From JAJDFU01 sp964640855 (GTDB lineage Bacteria; Bacteroidota; Bacteroidia; Chitinophagales; Saprospiraceae), in the NCBI GenBank assembly GCA_964640855.1, contig CAZXIX010000008.1, positions 15,531 to 79,530 of the forward strand: 64,000 nucleotides of DNA, written 5' to 3'. This document shows, piece by piece, positions 18,677-27,582 of this stretch (position 1 is the stretch's first letter; the number at the start of each line of letters is the position of its first letter). The translations under genes were made by a program, and so were the position numbers. The notes under the pieces are model-generated. The model was not told the origin of the DNA. It ran no database searches and saw nothing but the letters and a program-made list of their open reading frames with translations.

Positions 18677-19477
18677 CTATGGCAAACAATCGGGATTAAT
18701 CCCCAGGACGAATTTCTCCACGATATTGATCATGGAAGCGGATTCCTGTCCCAGAAATCCGGTAAACAGGCCATCGTGCATTTCCCGGGCTGCTTGCCGG
18801 GTCAAGGGTACGGAGAGAGGCATATAGGTCCAGTGCCAGAATTCTTCTTTATAGCCGGTTGGTCTTCGGGGGCCGATCTCGGAATAAGGTTGGCAAAAGC
18901 CATACTTCGATGCATTTTCCGTAAGCCAATCGTAGATCTCCTTTCCCGCACCGGTGGTGAAGTACTCGCTCTCAAGGTTATTCAGATCGATCTCCGTACC
19001 CCAATGATGCCGGCTGGAGCCGGGCATGCTGCTGTATTCGAGGATTTTCAAAGCTCTCTCCGCCGGTTCGGGGTATTCTTGCTGAATGTCGTTTACCCCC
19101 GTGGTTTTTCTTTGTCCCGTCCATTTGGCTTCCCAAATGATTTTTTGGCGATCAAAGGTTCGGGTGGCCGAAAGAATCACCAGGCGAATTCCATCTTCGC
19201 GGGCAGCTTCATACATCTTTTGAAAAGCCGCATAAGCTTCCTTTCGCAGATACATTCCCTTCGTACTGGCGTGTTCGAGTTCCAGTTCCGTGAAATCGGG
19301 ATGGGTCGTCGGATCGAACTTCCCCATCAGGTAATCCAGGTCGACCTGGATCGGAAGGGTATCTGTGGAGCCGAAAGCCTCTCCCGCCGAGCGGGCATCG
19401 GGCAATTGAGAGCCATCCGTCTGAGAACGGCAGGCGAAAAAAGCCAGCATAATGGTCAGGACAAAGGGAAAGCGCAT
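18677..19477 (-). CDS. M15 family D-Ala-D-Ala carboxypeptidase-like lipoprotein
   Basis: A 266-residue VanY-type zinc peptidase. The zinc-binding pattern is present as SSRHHWGTEIDL (SxHxxGxAxD) and EEFWHWTYM (ExxWH). An N-terminal lipoprotein signal, MRFPFVLTIMLAFFAC, anchors it to the periplasmic membrane face, where it would trim peptidoglycan stem peptides. The ATG at 19477 is chosen because a longer TTG-started frame would begin inside the -7 box. It heads the VanY - MlaD-like - redoxin run. Confidence 0.88.
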   Translation of the reverse strand: MRFPFVLTIMLAFFACRSQTDGSQLPDARSAGEAFGSTDTLPIQVDLDYLMGKFDPTTHPDFTELELEHASTKGMYLRKEAYAAFQKMYEAAREDGIRLVILSATRTFDRQKIIWEAKWTGQRKTTGVNDIQQEYPEPAERALKILEYSSMPGSSRHHWGTEIDLNNLESEYFTTGAGKEIYDWLTENASKYGFCQPYSEIGPRRPTGYKEEFWHWTYMPLSVPLTRQAAREMHDGLFTGFLGQESASMINIVEKFVLGINPDCLP

Positions 19478-19498
19478 AGATCGGTAATCCTTTAGGGG

Positions 19499-19506
19499 CA
19501 AATATA
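19499..19506 (-). promoter_or_regulatory. Bacteroidota -7 box for the VanY-like gene
   Basis: TATATTTG on the minus strand, a perfect TAnnTTTG match 21 bases before the ATG at 19477. It rules out the upstream TTG start. Confidence 0.55.
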
Positions 19507-19577
19507 GGAAAGGAGACCAAGCAAAGAGGAGGAAGCGCAGGAAGGACGAATAAAAAACCGGGATTAGGGACCGAGAA

Positions 19578-19607
19578 GGGGGCCTTCGGCCGAAGGCCCC
19601 CTTTTTT
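19578..19607. terminator. GC-rich hairpin terminator downstream of the S9 peptidase
   Basis: A perfect 24-base palindrome (19578-19601) that folds as a 10-bp stem with a GGCC loop. It lies 17 bases after the leftward S9 peptidase stop. The six-T tract (19602-19607) is on the plus-strand side, so a leftward transcript would carry the A-run before the stem and only a weak TTCT after it. It probably ends the peptidase transcript, but its sequence suits rightward termination better. Confidence 0.6.
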
Positions 19608-19623
19608 CAAACGCAGGATCTAT

Positions 19624-22059
19624 TTATGGCTGGGAAGGCTTGCCTTCCGCCTTCCGGTTTTTAACGTATTTCTCCAGATGCTGATGTTGCTCGTAGAGCA
19701 TATGCAAGATGGATTCCTTGGCCCGGTAGCCATGACTTTCGGCGGGCAGCATAACCAATTTGGCCGTTCCGCCCAGTCCCTTAATGGCTGCAAAAAGACG
19801 TTCGCTCTGTAAGGGAAAGGTCCCCGAATTGTTGTCTGCCCTGCCATGGATCATCAGGAGGGGCTCATCTATCTTGTCGGCATGCATAAAGGGGGACATG
19901 GTGTAATAGACTTCCGGGGCATCCCAATAGGTACGCTCTTCCCGTTGGAAGCCAAAAGGGGTCAGGGTGCGATTGTAAGCCCCGCTTCGGGCAATCCCGG
20001 CCGCGAAGATATCCGAATGAGCCAGAAGATTTGCCGTCATAAAAGCGCCGTAGGAATGCCCTGCAATGGCCACGCGATCCGGATCACCAACACCCAAATC
20101 GGCTAGTTTCCGTACGGCAGCCCGGCCATTCATCACCAATTGTTCGCGGAAATTGTCGTTCGGCTCCACCTCGCCCTCTCCGATCACTGGCATACTGACG
20201 TTGTTGAACACAGCGTATCCCTGGGTAACGTGATAGATCGGGGAGCCCCAACCCAACCGGATAAACTGGTAGGGGGAGCCGGAAACCTGTCCGGCCGCTT
20301 GTGCGTCTTTGTACTCGCGGGGATAAGCCCAAACGATGGTGGGCAGGGGACCGTCGGATTTCTGATAGCCCTTGGGCAAGTAGAGGTCTCCTGTCATGTC
20401 AATCCCGTCTTCCCGTTTGAAATAAACGACTTCTTTTTCGACCCCTTCCAGGGCAGGATAAGGATTGGGAAATTCCGTTACGGCCGTTATCTCCCCTTTT
20501 TCCAGGTCCCGCAGAAAATAATTCGGGTTTTCCGCTGTGGACTCCCGGAGGGTCAACACCCGTTTTCGGTCTAGGTCCAGAATCTCAATGGGCATTTCGT
20601 AATAAGGTGCCTGGGAACGCCACCATTCGTCGGTTTCCCCGGAAGCCAGATCGTATTCCCGGACAAAAGGTCGATCGCCTTCCGGAGAAGCACCTCGCCC
20701 GGTCAAATAGAGCGTTTCATTGTCGCCTCCGATCAGCAGGACGCTCCTGCCGTATTCATTGGTCCGGGTTTGAAAGTTCCCCGGATCGGCATAGCGGTCC
20801 TCCGTCGAACGGCTGAAAATCTCCTGCTTGCTTTCCGGTTTTCCGGGTTCAAAAATGCTGGTGGCAAGCATGCGGTTGCTCCAGAGACCTTCGTTGATCA
20901 GGGCCAGCCCATCGTTTCCCCAGGTGATGCCCCGGTACCGCATGGCCAGATCGACACCCGCCTGTTTATCCCCGTCGAAGGGCGCATTCAGGTAAAAAAC
21001 CTTGTCGCGCACGTCTACTTCCTTCTGGGGATCGCCTTCATCCTGCGCTTCGATCCAATATAACATAGCCGGCTTGTCGGCCCGCCAGCTGAAATAACGG
21101 GGACCCTTCTGAACGGCATCAAAACCTTTGGGGCGCACCTCATCCAGGGGAAGATCGGCAATCGTTCTCACCTTCGTACCCGCGCGATCGTAGATCACAA
21201 CTTCTTGCGGGAACCGATAGTAGGGAACGGCATAGGAGAAAGGCTTCTTGATATACGTGATCATCACGTAGTTGCCATCCGGCGAAGGCTCCATATAGCT
21301 GATGATGCCTTCTTCGGCAAAAGGCTCCTTTTCGCCCGAAGCCAGGTTGAGCTTGAAGAGCCTGGACGTGGCAAAATAGGTGAAAACCGCTTCATCCTGC
21401 GGGCTTTGCAACATATCCTGATAAGTCCGCACGGCTGCTTTCTGCCCGGAGGATTCCTGGACGATCGGTCCGGTGGGCGTAGTTTGGCGACCGGGCACCT
21501 CTCCCCTATCCGTCAGGGTGGCTTTGTAGATGAGGTTTTCACCATCGGAGAACCAGGCATAGGGATTCCCGCTCATGGCATCGTTGAGGACCGGTTCGGT
21601 CAACCGGGAGGCCTCGGCGGTGGCGACATCCGCCATCCAGAGCTCAAGTCCGTCGGATCGGCGGATCGTAAAAGCAAATCGGGATCCGTCCGGCGACCAG
21701 GATAGGTTGGCGATGGCCGGGTTTTCCGGTAGGCCCTCGACCCGTATATCTTCCAGGGTTTCCATATTCTTAATCACCAGGCCATTGTAGGTATACCCCC
21801 GGCTTTGTCCGTTGGTGGCCGGGTTGATGCGCAGTCCGGCCAGCCGGAGTTCCGGTTGTGACACCTCTTCAATGGAGGGGTATCCCGGACGCTCCAACAA
21901 AAGCATGGCTGTTTGGGCACTGTTGAGAGAAACGGAAGGCGTAAGGGGCGCTTCCACCAAATCAGCAATGGCTTTTGGCGGTTTTTGATACCCTTGCTGG
22001 GCATGAAGGCCGCTTATGAAAATAAAAAGAGCGGCCCAGATCATTGGGAAATTCTGCAT
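19624..22059 (-). CDS. Secreted S9 family serine peptidase
   Basis: An 811-residue prolyl-oligopeptidase-family enzyme. The start at the ATG at 22059 gives a signal peptide (MQNFPMIWAALFIFISGLHA-Q). An N-terminal beta-propeller region with SWSPDGSRFAF repeats covers most of the first 550 residues. The catalytic alpha/beta hydrolase domain follows, with Ser in AGHSYGAFMTANLL, Asp in HGRADNNSGTF and His in ESHGYRAK. The GQVSGSPYQF and glutamyl-endopeptidase-like features fit the dipeptidyl or glutamyl endopeptidase branch. It should act in the periplasm on peptides; the exact specificity is not readable. Confidence 0.92.
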   Translation of the reverse strand: MQNFPMIWAALFIFISGLHAQQGYQKPPKAIADLVEAPLTPSVSLNSAQTAMLLLERPGYPSIEEVSQPELRLAGLRINPATNGQSRGYTYNGLVIKNMETLEDIRVEGLPENPAIANLSWSPDGSRFAFTIRRSDGLELWMADVATAEASRLTEPVLNDAMSGNPYAWFSDGENLIYKATLTDRGEVPGRQTTPTGPIVQESSGQKAAVRTYQDMLQSPQDEAVFTYFATSRLFKLNLASGEKEPFAEEGIISYMEPSPDGNYVMITYIKKPFSYAVPYYRFPQEVVIYDRAGTKVRTIADLPLDEVRPKGFDAVQKGPRYFSWRADKPAMLYWIEAQDEGDPQKEVDVRDKVFYLNAPFDGDKQAGVDLAMRYRGITWGNDGLALINEGLWSNRMLATSIFEPGKPESKQEIFSRSTEDRYADPGNFQTRTNEYGRSVLLIGGDNETLYLTGRGASPEGDRPFVREYDLASGETDEWWRSQAPYYEMPIEILDLDRKRVLTLRESTAENPNYFLRDLEKGEITAVTEFPNPYPALEGVEKEVVYFKREDGIDMTGDLYLPKGYQKSDGPLPTIVWAYPREYKDAQAAGQVSGSPYQFIRLGWGSPIYHVTQGYAVFNNVSMPVIGEGEVEPNDNFREQLVMNGRAAVRKLADLGVGDPDRVAIAGHSYGAFMTANLLAHSDIFAAGIARSGAYNRTLTPFGFQREERTYWDAPEVYYTMSPFMHADKIDEPLLMIHGRADNNSGTFPLQSERLFAAIKGLGGTAKLVMLPAESHGYRAKESILHMLYEQHQHLEKYVKNRKAEGKPSQP

Positions 22060-22240
22060 GGCAAGCGTGTTTGATTGGTCGATTGAAGATACGAGACCGG
22101 AGGACTTACCAGTTAAGGGGAGGAGAAAAGCCACATTTCCTTAACGCTTTTTAACACAGTATGCCCGGCAGGCCGCCGCAGCGGTCCGTCTGAAATATCT
22201 CTTTTCTTCACCAAAAAAGAATGGGAAAGGCGCATTTACC

Positions 22241-23278
22241 CTAGACCACCTCTACCAGGTAGGCCCCGCGGTCCGTCACTTCCCCCACGGCTTCAAGATC
22301 AAGGCCGCGGCCCGACGACACTTCCCTAAAATCGCCGATCTGATCCGGATTTACCGAAACCAGAAGTCCTCCGCTTGTCTGCGGATCACAGAGTAAAAAA
22401 CGGAGGGGGTCGTTCTTTAAAGGGGCGATCTTGTGTCCGTAGCTCTCCCAGTTTCGGCGGGTGCCGCCCGGAATGCAATTTTCCGACAAATAATGGGGAA
22501 TCGCGGCAGTGTCCAGTATGGGTATTTTATCGGAATAGATCCTGGCTGAAACGCCTGATGCCTCTGCCATTTCGGTCAAATGCCCGAGCAAGCCGAAACC
22601 GGTCACATCGGTCATGGCGCGTACAGCCTCCAATTTCCCCAATTCGGCGCCGATGTCATTCATTTTCAACATACTGTCTCGGGCCAGCGTGGCGTGTTCG
22701 GGTTTCAATTTCCCCTTCTTGGTAGCGGTTGTCAGAATGCCCACGCCCAGTGGCTTGGTGAGGAATAGCAGATCTCCCTTCCGGGCACCCTCGTTCTTTT
22801 TGAGATGCCCCACAGCCACCCGGCCGGTAACGGCCAATCCAAATATGGGCTCCGGACTATCGATGCTGTGACCGCCTGCGAGTGGAATTCCGGCATCCTG
22901 GCAGGCCGCGCGAGCACCCTCGATCACCCGGTTCGCCACCTCGGGCGGGAGCAGATCCACCGGCCAACCCAGTATGGCGATAGCCAGTATGGGCGAGCCT
23001 CCCATGGCATATACGTCGCTGATGGCATTGACAGAAGCGATCCGGCCAAAGTCGAAAGCATCGTCCACGATAGGCATGAAGAAATCGGTGGTGCTGACAA
23101 CGGCGGAGCCATCGCCCAGATCGAGCACTGCCGCATCATCGCGCTTGTCGTTGCCGACCAGGAGGCCGGGAAAGGGACTGGCGGAGCCGTTCCGGGAAAG
23201 GATCTGGTCCAGGACCTGGGGTGAGATCTTGCATCCGCATCCGGCGCCGTGGCTGTATTGAGTAAGTTTATAATCCAT
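22241..23278 (-). CDS. selD: Selenide, water dikinase (selenophosphate synthase)
   Basis: A 345-residue enzyme that makes selenophosphate from selenide and ATP. The active site HGAGCGCKISP has Cys14 (not selenocysteine) and Lys17. The AIR-synthase-like fold motifs NAISDVYAMGG, AGGHSIDSPEP and DVTGFGLLGH are present, and the C-terminus has CDPQTSGGLL. The ATG at 23278 overlaps the end of mnmH by 11 bases, so translation is probably coupled. Its product is used directly by MnmH. Confidence 0.97.
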   Translation of the reverse strand: MDYKLTQYSHGAGCGCKISPQVLDQILSRNGSASPFPGLLVGNDKRDDAAVLDLGDGSAVVSTTDFFMPIVDDAFDFGRIASVNAISDVYAMGGSPILAIAILGWPVDLLPPEVANRVIEGARAACQDAGIPLAGGHSIDSPEPIFGLAVTGRVAVGHLKKNEGARKGDLLFLTKPLGVGILTTATKKGKLKPEHATLARDSMLKMNDIGAELGKLEAVRAMTDVTGFGLLGHLTEMAEASGVSARIYSDKIPILDTAAIPHYLSENCIPGGTRRNWESYGHKIAPLKNDPLRFLLCDPQTSGGLLVSVNPDQIGDFREVSSGRGLDLEAVGEVTDRGAYLVEVV

Positions 23279-24299
23279 TGGCATGAGCAATTGCGATCAG
23301 TTTTTCGGCCAGGGAAGGCAAGTCTTCCGACTCCAGTTTAACGGGAATCGTTTTACAGAATTGCATCTGCCGGGTTGAGCTTTCGTAGGCCTTATCGTAA
23401 TACTGAAGAGCAACCCGGGCTGCAGTAGCCAAATCATTTTCGTCCAGTGCCTCCAGGGCCCGTTTCACATGCTGCCCGCCCAGCCGCTTACGGATCTGCT
23501 CAAAGGTTTTTTTGAGCTCCCGGATGTCAAATCCTCCATACTCTTCCACCAGCCGGTTTACTCGATAATCGAAAGGTACTTCCAGTTGCAGGAAGGGACT
23601 CCCCACCATTTGCTCCCAAAAACCCTCCGGCAAACCGTTTTTTCCGATGGCGCGGCTTTCGTTTTCCAGCCACACCCTTCTATCCGGTTCCTGACGACAG
23701 CACATCTCGAATAAGTCGTTCTCGAATTGTTGCTGCGTCGGTTGGGGTTCTTGTCCGAAAGCGCCAAAGGCAGACCCTTTGTGGCGGGCAAGCCCTTCCA
23801 GGTCAATCACCTGCTCACCCAGTCGGGACAATTCATGGAGCAGATCGGTCTTGCCACTTCCTGTAGGCCCTCCCAATAATAGAAGACGGAGTTTGTGGCG
23901 CTGATAAAAATCGTTCTGATATCGCCGGTATGCTTTATATCCCCCTTTAAGGACGATCACCTCAAAACCGGCCATATTCAGCAGCCAGGCCATACTTCGG
24001 CTTCTTTGCCCGCCCCGCCAGCAATGCAAAACAACCCGGCGAGTCGAAGCCAGAGATTCGGCTTTTTCTACGTACCAGCGCATCTTTCCTCCGGCGAATT
24101 CCAATCCCCGCTTGAAGGCCTCATCCGGACTCACCTGTTTGTAGAGAGTCCCGACCTCGGCTCGCTCCCTATCGGAAAAGAGAGGCAGATTTTGTGCGCC
24201 CGGCACATGGCCCTGCTCAAATTCCGAGGGCGTCCGTACATCCAATAAGGTAAACTCCTGCACCGTATTCCAAAGATCCGCTATATCAACTACACGCAT
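23268..24299 (-). CDS. mnmH: tRNA 2-selenouridine synthase
   Basis: A 343-residue protein (also called SelU) that replaces the sulfur of 2-thiouridine at tRNA position 34 with selenium from selenophosphate. The N-terminal rhodanese domain has its catalytic Cys in LHCWRGGQRS, preceded by LLDVRTPSEFEQGHVPGA. The C-terminal P-loop is GGPTGSGKT. It overlaps selD by 11 bases. No selA or selB is nearby, so within the window selenium use is for tRNA modification only. Confidence 0.96.
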   Translation of the reverse strand: MRVVDIADLWNTVQEFTLLDVRTPSEFEQGHVPGAQNLPLFSDRERAEVGTLYKQVSPDEAFKRGLEFAGGKMRWYVEKAESLASTRRVVLHCWRGGQRSRSMAWLLNMAGFEVIVLKGGYKAYRRYQNDFYQRHKLRLLLLGGPTGSGKTDLLHELSRLGEQVIDLEGLARHKGSAFGAFGQEPQPTQQQFENDLFEMCCRQEPDRRVWLENESRAIGKNGLPEGFWEQMVGSPFLQLEVPFDYRVNRLVEEYGGFDIRELKKTFEQIRKRLGGQHVKRALEALDENDLATAARVALQYYDKAYESSTRQMQFCKTIPVKLESEDLPSLAEKLIAIAHANGL

Positions 24300-24411
24300 A
24301 TCGTTTCACCCCCCTTGATCTAAAAAGCATTGGGTAGATATTGAAAGCCCGAAAAGGCAGAAAGGTTTCATATTCGAGCGGCTTTGCGCACACATAGCCC
24401 CGTGGTTATCC

Positions 24412-24431
24412 AGAAAGACTCCGTCTTTTTG
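24412..24431. terminator. Possible short terminator hairpin after the FkbM gene
   Basis: AAAGAC-TCC-GTCTTT forms a 6-bp stem with three-base loop, flanked by TT on the plus side, just downstream of the leftward FkbM stop at 24440. It is weak. Confidence 0.3.
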
Positions 24432-24439
24432 ACGCAACA

Positions 24440-25177
24440 CTAACGGGGTTCGAACACAAAATTATTGATGTATTTTTTCCCGCGCACAGACTTGTTGTCT
24501 GACAGGTTCTGGTGATAGTCCGGGTCGAATTGCCCGACCGGAAGCTTTTTTCCGCGATCAAAGAAATATCCCTGATAACCCAACCCTTGTACAAACTCAA
24601 AGATGTCACGGATCGGAACATCGACCAGGTGCTGCTGCTCGATTTCGATCAACAAAAACGGGTGATGTTTTTCAATTAGGCTCCTACCTCCCTCCACCAC
24701 TGTTTTTTCATGCCCCTCTACGTCAATTTTGATCAATTGGGGGATGATGCCACGTGCCAGGAAATAGCTGTCCAGCGAGACGACTTCCACCTGTGTGCTT
24801 TCCCATTCGTGCCAGAAGCGGTTTTTCAGCTCCAATTTGGCCCCGGGATCGCTCCCCTTTTCGGTGATCGGAATGTAGAAATCGTGTACGCCATCTGCAT
24901 TCGTAACTCCCTTGCCCTCCAGGACCACATTTTCATAACCGAAACGAGAGATCGCGGCTTCCAGATATTCAAACAAAGGCTTCTGGGGTTCAAAGGCATA
25001 GACCTGTCCCTCTTTGCCGACCGCTTTACGGATCCAATACAGGTATCCCCCCTTGTGGCAACCCACATCTACGGCTATGTCTCCCCTTTTTAAGGTTTTT
25101 CGTATAAAAGCGATTTCCGCTGCATCATAGATGTAGGCGTACTTCAGCGCTCGATGCAGGAATTTGATCTTTTCCAT
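24440..25177 (-). CDS. FkbM family methyltransferase
   Basis: A 245-residue SAM-dependent methyltransferase. The SAM motif is AVDVGCHKGGYLYW, followed by VYAFEPQKPLFEYL, and the FkbM-type LIKIDVEGHEKTVVEGG is present. FkbM enzymes methylate hydroxyls on sugars or small molecules. The ATG at 25177 (MEKIKFLHRAL) is chosen over a longer frame that would begin nearly at the stop of the upstream oxidoreductase. The target is unknown; no other sugar genes are adjacent. Confidence 0.88.
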   Translation of the reverse strand: MEKIKFLHRALKYAYIYDAAEIAFIRKTLKRGDIAVDVGCHKGGYLYWIRKAVGKEGQVYAFEPQKPLFEYLEAAISRFGYENVVLEGKGVTNADGVHDFYIPITEKGSDPGAKLELKNRFWHEWESTQVEVVSLDSYFLARGIIPQLIKIDVEGHEKTVVEGGRSLIEKHHPFLLIEIEQQHLVDVPIRDIFEFVQGLGYQGYFFDRGKKLPVGQFDPDYHQNLSDNKSVRGKKYINNFVFEPR

Positions 25178-25243
25178 AAGGACCGGGAGTGTTAAACGCC
25201 AAAGATAAGGGAGAAAAGTTCCCGGCCCAGACCAGGCCATCCG

Positions 25244-26431
25244 TCAGGGATCTCCGCTAAGCACACAGCGGACCCCTCCTCTGTCCATTTCCGTGATGCA
25301 ACGATTGCAACTCGTACAACCGGATCGTTCCAATGCTCCTTCTTTCAGCTTGCGGACAAAATCCGGATCGTGGATCAAAGCCCGACCCAGGGCCAGCAAC
25401 TCAAATCCATCCCGGGAGACGCGTTCGATCTCTTCCCTTCCCAATAAGCCCCCCACATATACCAGCGGCAGGGTCAATGCTTTTCGGAAACGCAGGGCTT
25501 GTTCCCGAAAAAAAGCCGGCCGGAAAGGATATTTCCGAACCAGAAACGGTCCAAATGCCAGCATGCCCAACTTCTGGAATACATTCTTTTCCACCCGGAC
25601 CATATCCAGAAGGGGGCGACCGCCTCGGAGCAGATAAAAGGGCGTCCGACTCGTGTATCCTCCACTCAGGATCAGGGCCTGCACGCCTTCCTGTTCGAGC
25701 AGTTTGCCAAACGCGATGGCTTCTTCCTCCTCCAAGCCACCCGGAAATCCGTCGTTCATGTTGATCTTGACCAGCACGGGAAAATCCGGCCCCAACTTCT
25801 TTTTCATTTCCCGGACAATTTCCAGGCTCAGTCGGGCCCGGTTCTGCAGCGGGCCACCGTACTCATCTTTTCTCCGGTTGATGTTCGGACTCAGGAACTG
25901 GCTCAACAGATACCCATGACCGGCGTGCAATTCGATGGCATCGAATCCCGAAGATTTAGCCCGGTAGGCTGCGGCTGCAAAATCCCGGATCGTTTTGCGA
26001 ATGTCTCCGGAGGTCATGGCGGGACTGAAGGGAATCCCCTGGAAGGTTCCGTAGGCATTGAATGTTCGGGAGGGACCGCGTGGGGCCTTACCGTCCGGGC
26101 TTCTCATTTTGGAGAAATAGCCGCAATGAGAAAGTTGGATGGAAGCGGCCGCCCCCTCGGTATGAATGGCCCGGGTGAATTTTTCAAAAAAGGGAATGAT
26201 CTCTTCCCGCATAACCAACTGGTCCGGAAAAGTTCTTCCCTCGAAGCTGGGGGCGCAATAGGCCAGGGTGGTCATGGCAACGCCGCCGGCCGCCATCTTG
26301 CGGTGCCATTCCAGCAAGCGAGGGCCTGGCAGACCGCCGGGGCTCATCCCTTCGGAAGTGGCGGTTTTGATAAAGCGGTTTGGCAGATTCAGGTTACCCA
26401 ATTGGAAAGGGCTGAAAGGACCGGAAGTCAT
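25244..26431 (-). CDS. Old Yellow Enzyme family NADH:flavin oxidoreductase
   Basis: A 395-residue TIM-barrel flavoprotein. Motifs include IELHAGHGYLLSQFLSPNIN with RRKDEYGG (FMN and substrate site), VKINMNDGFPGG and the phosphate-binding LALGRALIHDPDFV. The C-terminus ends with a cysteine cluster (CTSCNRCITEMDRGGVRC), as in 2,4-dienoyl-CoA reductase-like relatives, but the Rossmann extension of that enzyme is absent. It starts 8 bases after ada, so the two are co-transcribed. The substrate is probably an electrophilic enone or ring; that is inference. Confidence 0.9.
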   Translation of the reverse strand: MTSGPFSPFQLGNLNLPNRFIKTATSEGMSPGGLPGPRLLEWHRKMAAGGVAMTTLAYCAPSFEGRTFPDQLVMREEIIPFFEKFTRAIHTEGAAASIQLSHCGYFSKMRSPDGKAPRGPSRTFNAYGTFQGIPFSPAMTSGDIRKTIRDFAAAAYRAKSSGFDAIELHAGHGYLLSQFLSPNINRRKDEYGGPLQNRARLSLEIVREMKKKLGPDFPVLVKINMNDGFPGGLEEEEAIAFGKLLEQEGVQALILSGGYTSRTPFYLLRGGRPLLDMVRVEKNVFQKLGMLAFGPFLVRKYPFRPAFFREQALRFRKALTLPLVYVGGLLGREEIERVSRDGFELLALGRALIHDPDFVRKLKEGALERSGCTSCNRCITEMDRGGVRCVLSGDP

Positions 26432-26439
26432 CCGTAAAG

Positions 26440-27516
26440 CTATTTCACAAAAGGTAGCTCTTTTTGTCCGGAATGGATGCGCTCATGGTTGAGCAGCCAG
26501 CGCTTGCGAGCCAATCCTCCGGCATAGCCCGTGAGGCTTCCATCTTTCCCAATCACTCGATGGCAGGGGATGATCAGGGCAATGCGGTTTTTTCCATTAG
26601 CTGCGGCTACGGCTCGAATCGCCTGGGGATTCCCCAAAAGACGGGCCTGTTCGCTATAAGTGCGGGTCTCGCCAAAAGGAATCTTGGTTAGTTCTTCCCA
26701 AACTTGCCGGTGAAAAGGGCTTCCCGGTGTATGCAAAGGGACTTCGAATCGCTTCCTGGCCCCGGCGAAATATTCCCTCAGCTCCACTTTAAGCTGGGCA
26801 AATAAGGGATTTTCACCCGGAAGAATAACGGCATGTAAGCGCTTCTCCAGATCAGCGAATTCCGTCTCCAGCATCCGCCGGTTGGTGAATTCGAGCAGGC
26901 AGATCCCCTCCTGTGAGGCACAGGCATACATGGGGCCCAGGGGCGTGGAAAGGCGTTGGATGTTGATGACCTGTTTGGGTACTTCCCCACCGGGGCTGTT
27001 GCCGAATACCGATTGGAAACGTTGGTTGAAACCGCTGAGGGACTCGAAGCCTACATCGAAAGCCGTATCCGTCACCGAATGGCCCGCTTCCAGTTTTCGA
27101 AATGCCGTATTGATCCGAAGCATACGCTGGTAAGCCTGAAAGGTCATCCCGTGATGTCTTTTGAACCACCTTCTTACCCGAGCCGGCTCCAATCCTCTTT
27201 CGCGAAGATCGCGGTCCCTGATCCGTAAAAAGGGATCTCTGTTCAGGTCCTTCAGCAATGCTTCCACAAATCCCGGTGTGTCCTGCGCCGGTTGCATGGG
27301 ATGGCAAAGCTTACACGGACGAAAGCCGTGAAGAAGAGCTTCTTCGGGTGAAGGAAAAAAGGTGACGTTTTCCAGTTTGGGGGTCCGAGCCCGGCAGCCA
27401 GGCCGGCAGAAGATGCCTGTGGTTTTGACCCCCAGAAAGAAAACCCCTTCGTAGGAGGCATCCCTTCTTTTTACGGCTTCATACTTTTCATCAAAGGTCA
27501 TGTAGGTCGTATTCAT
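26440..27516 (-). CDS. ada: Ada: methylphosphotriester sensor and O6-methylguanine-DNA methyltransferase
   Basis: A 358-residue three-domain protein. The N-terminal zinc site has all four cysteines (Cys37, Cys41, Cys68, Cys71), where methyl transfer switches the protein on. An AraC-type HTH follows (about residues 85-180; VTDTAFDVGFESLSGFNQRF). The C-terminal methyltransferase carries the acceptor motif IIPCHRVIG. It repairs alkylated DNA and activates its own regulon. The oxidoreductase 8 bases downstream is the obvious first regulon member. Confidence 0.95.
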   Translation of the reverse strand: MNTTYMTFDEKYEAVKRRDASYEGVFFLGVKTTGIFCRPGCRARTPKLENVTFFPSPEEALLHGFRPCKLCHPMQPAQDTPGFVEALLKDLNRDPFLRIRDRDLRERGLEPARVRRWFKRHHGMTFQAYQRMLRINTAFRKLEAGHSVTDTAFDVGFESLSGFNQRFQSVFGNSPGGEVPKQVINIQRLSTPLGPMYACASQEGICLLEFTNRRMLETEFADLEKRLHAVILPGENPLFAQLKVELREYFAGARKRFEVPLHTPGSPFHRQVWEELTKIPFGETRTYSEQARLLGNPQAIRAVAAANGKNRIALIIPCHRVIGKDGSLTGYAGGLARKRWLLNHERIHSGQKELPFVK

Positions 27517-27582
27517 GCCTCAAAGCTCGGGCAAAACACACTTCCCGGCTACCGAAAACTGAACAAGCAATTTATCCGGTAT

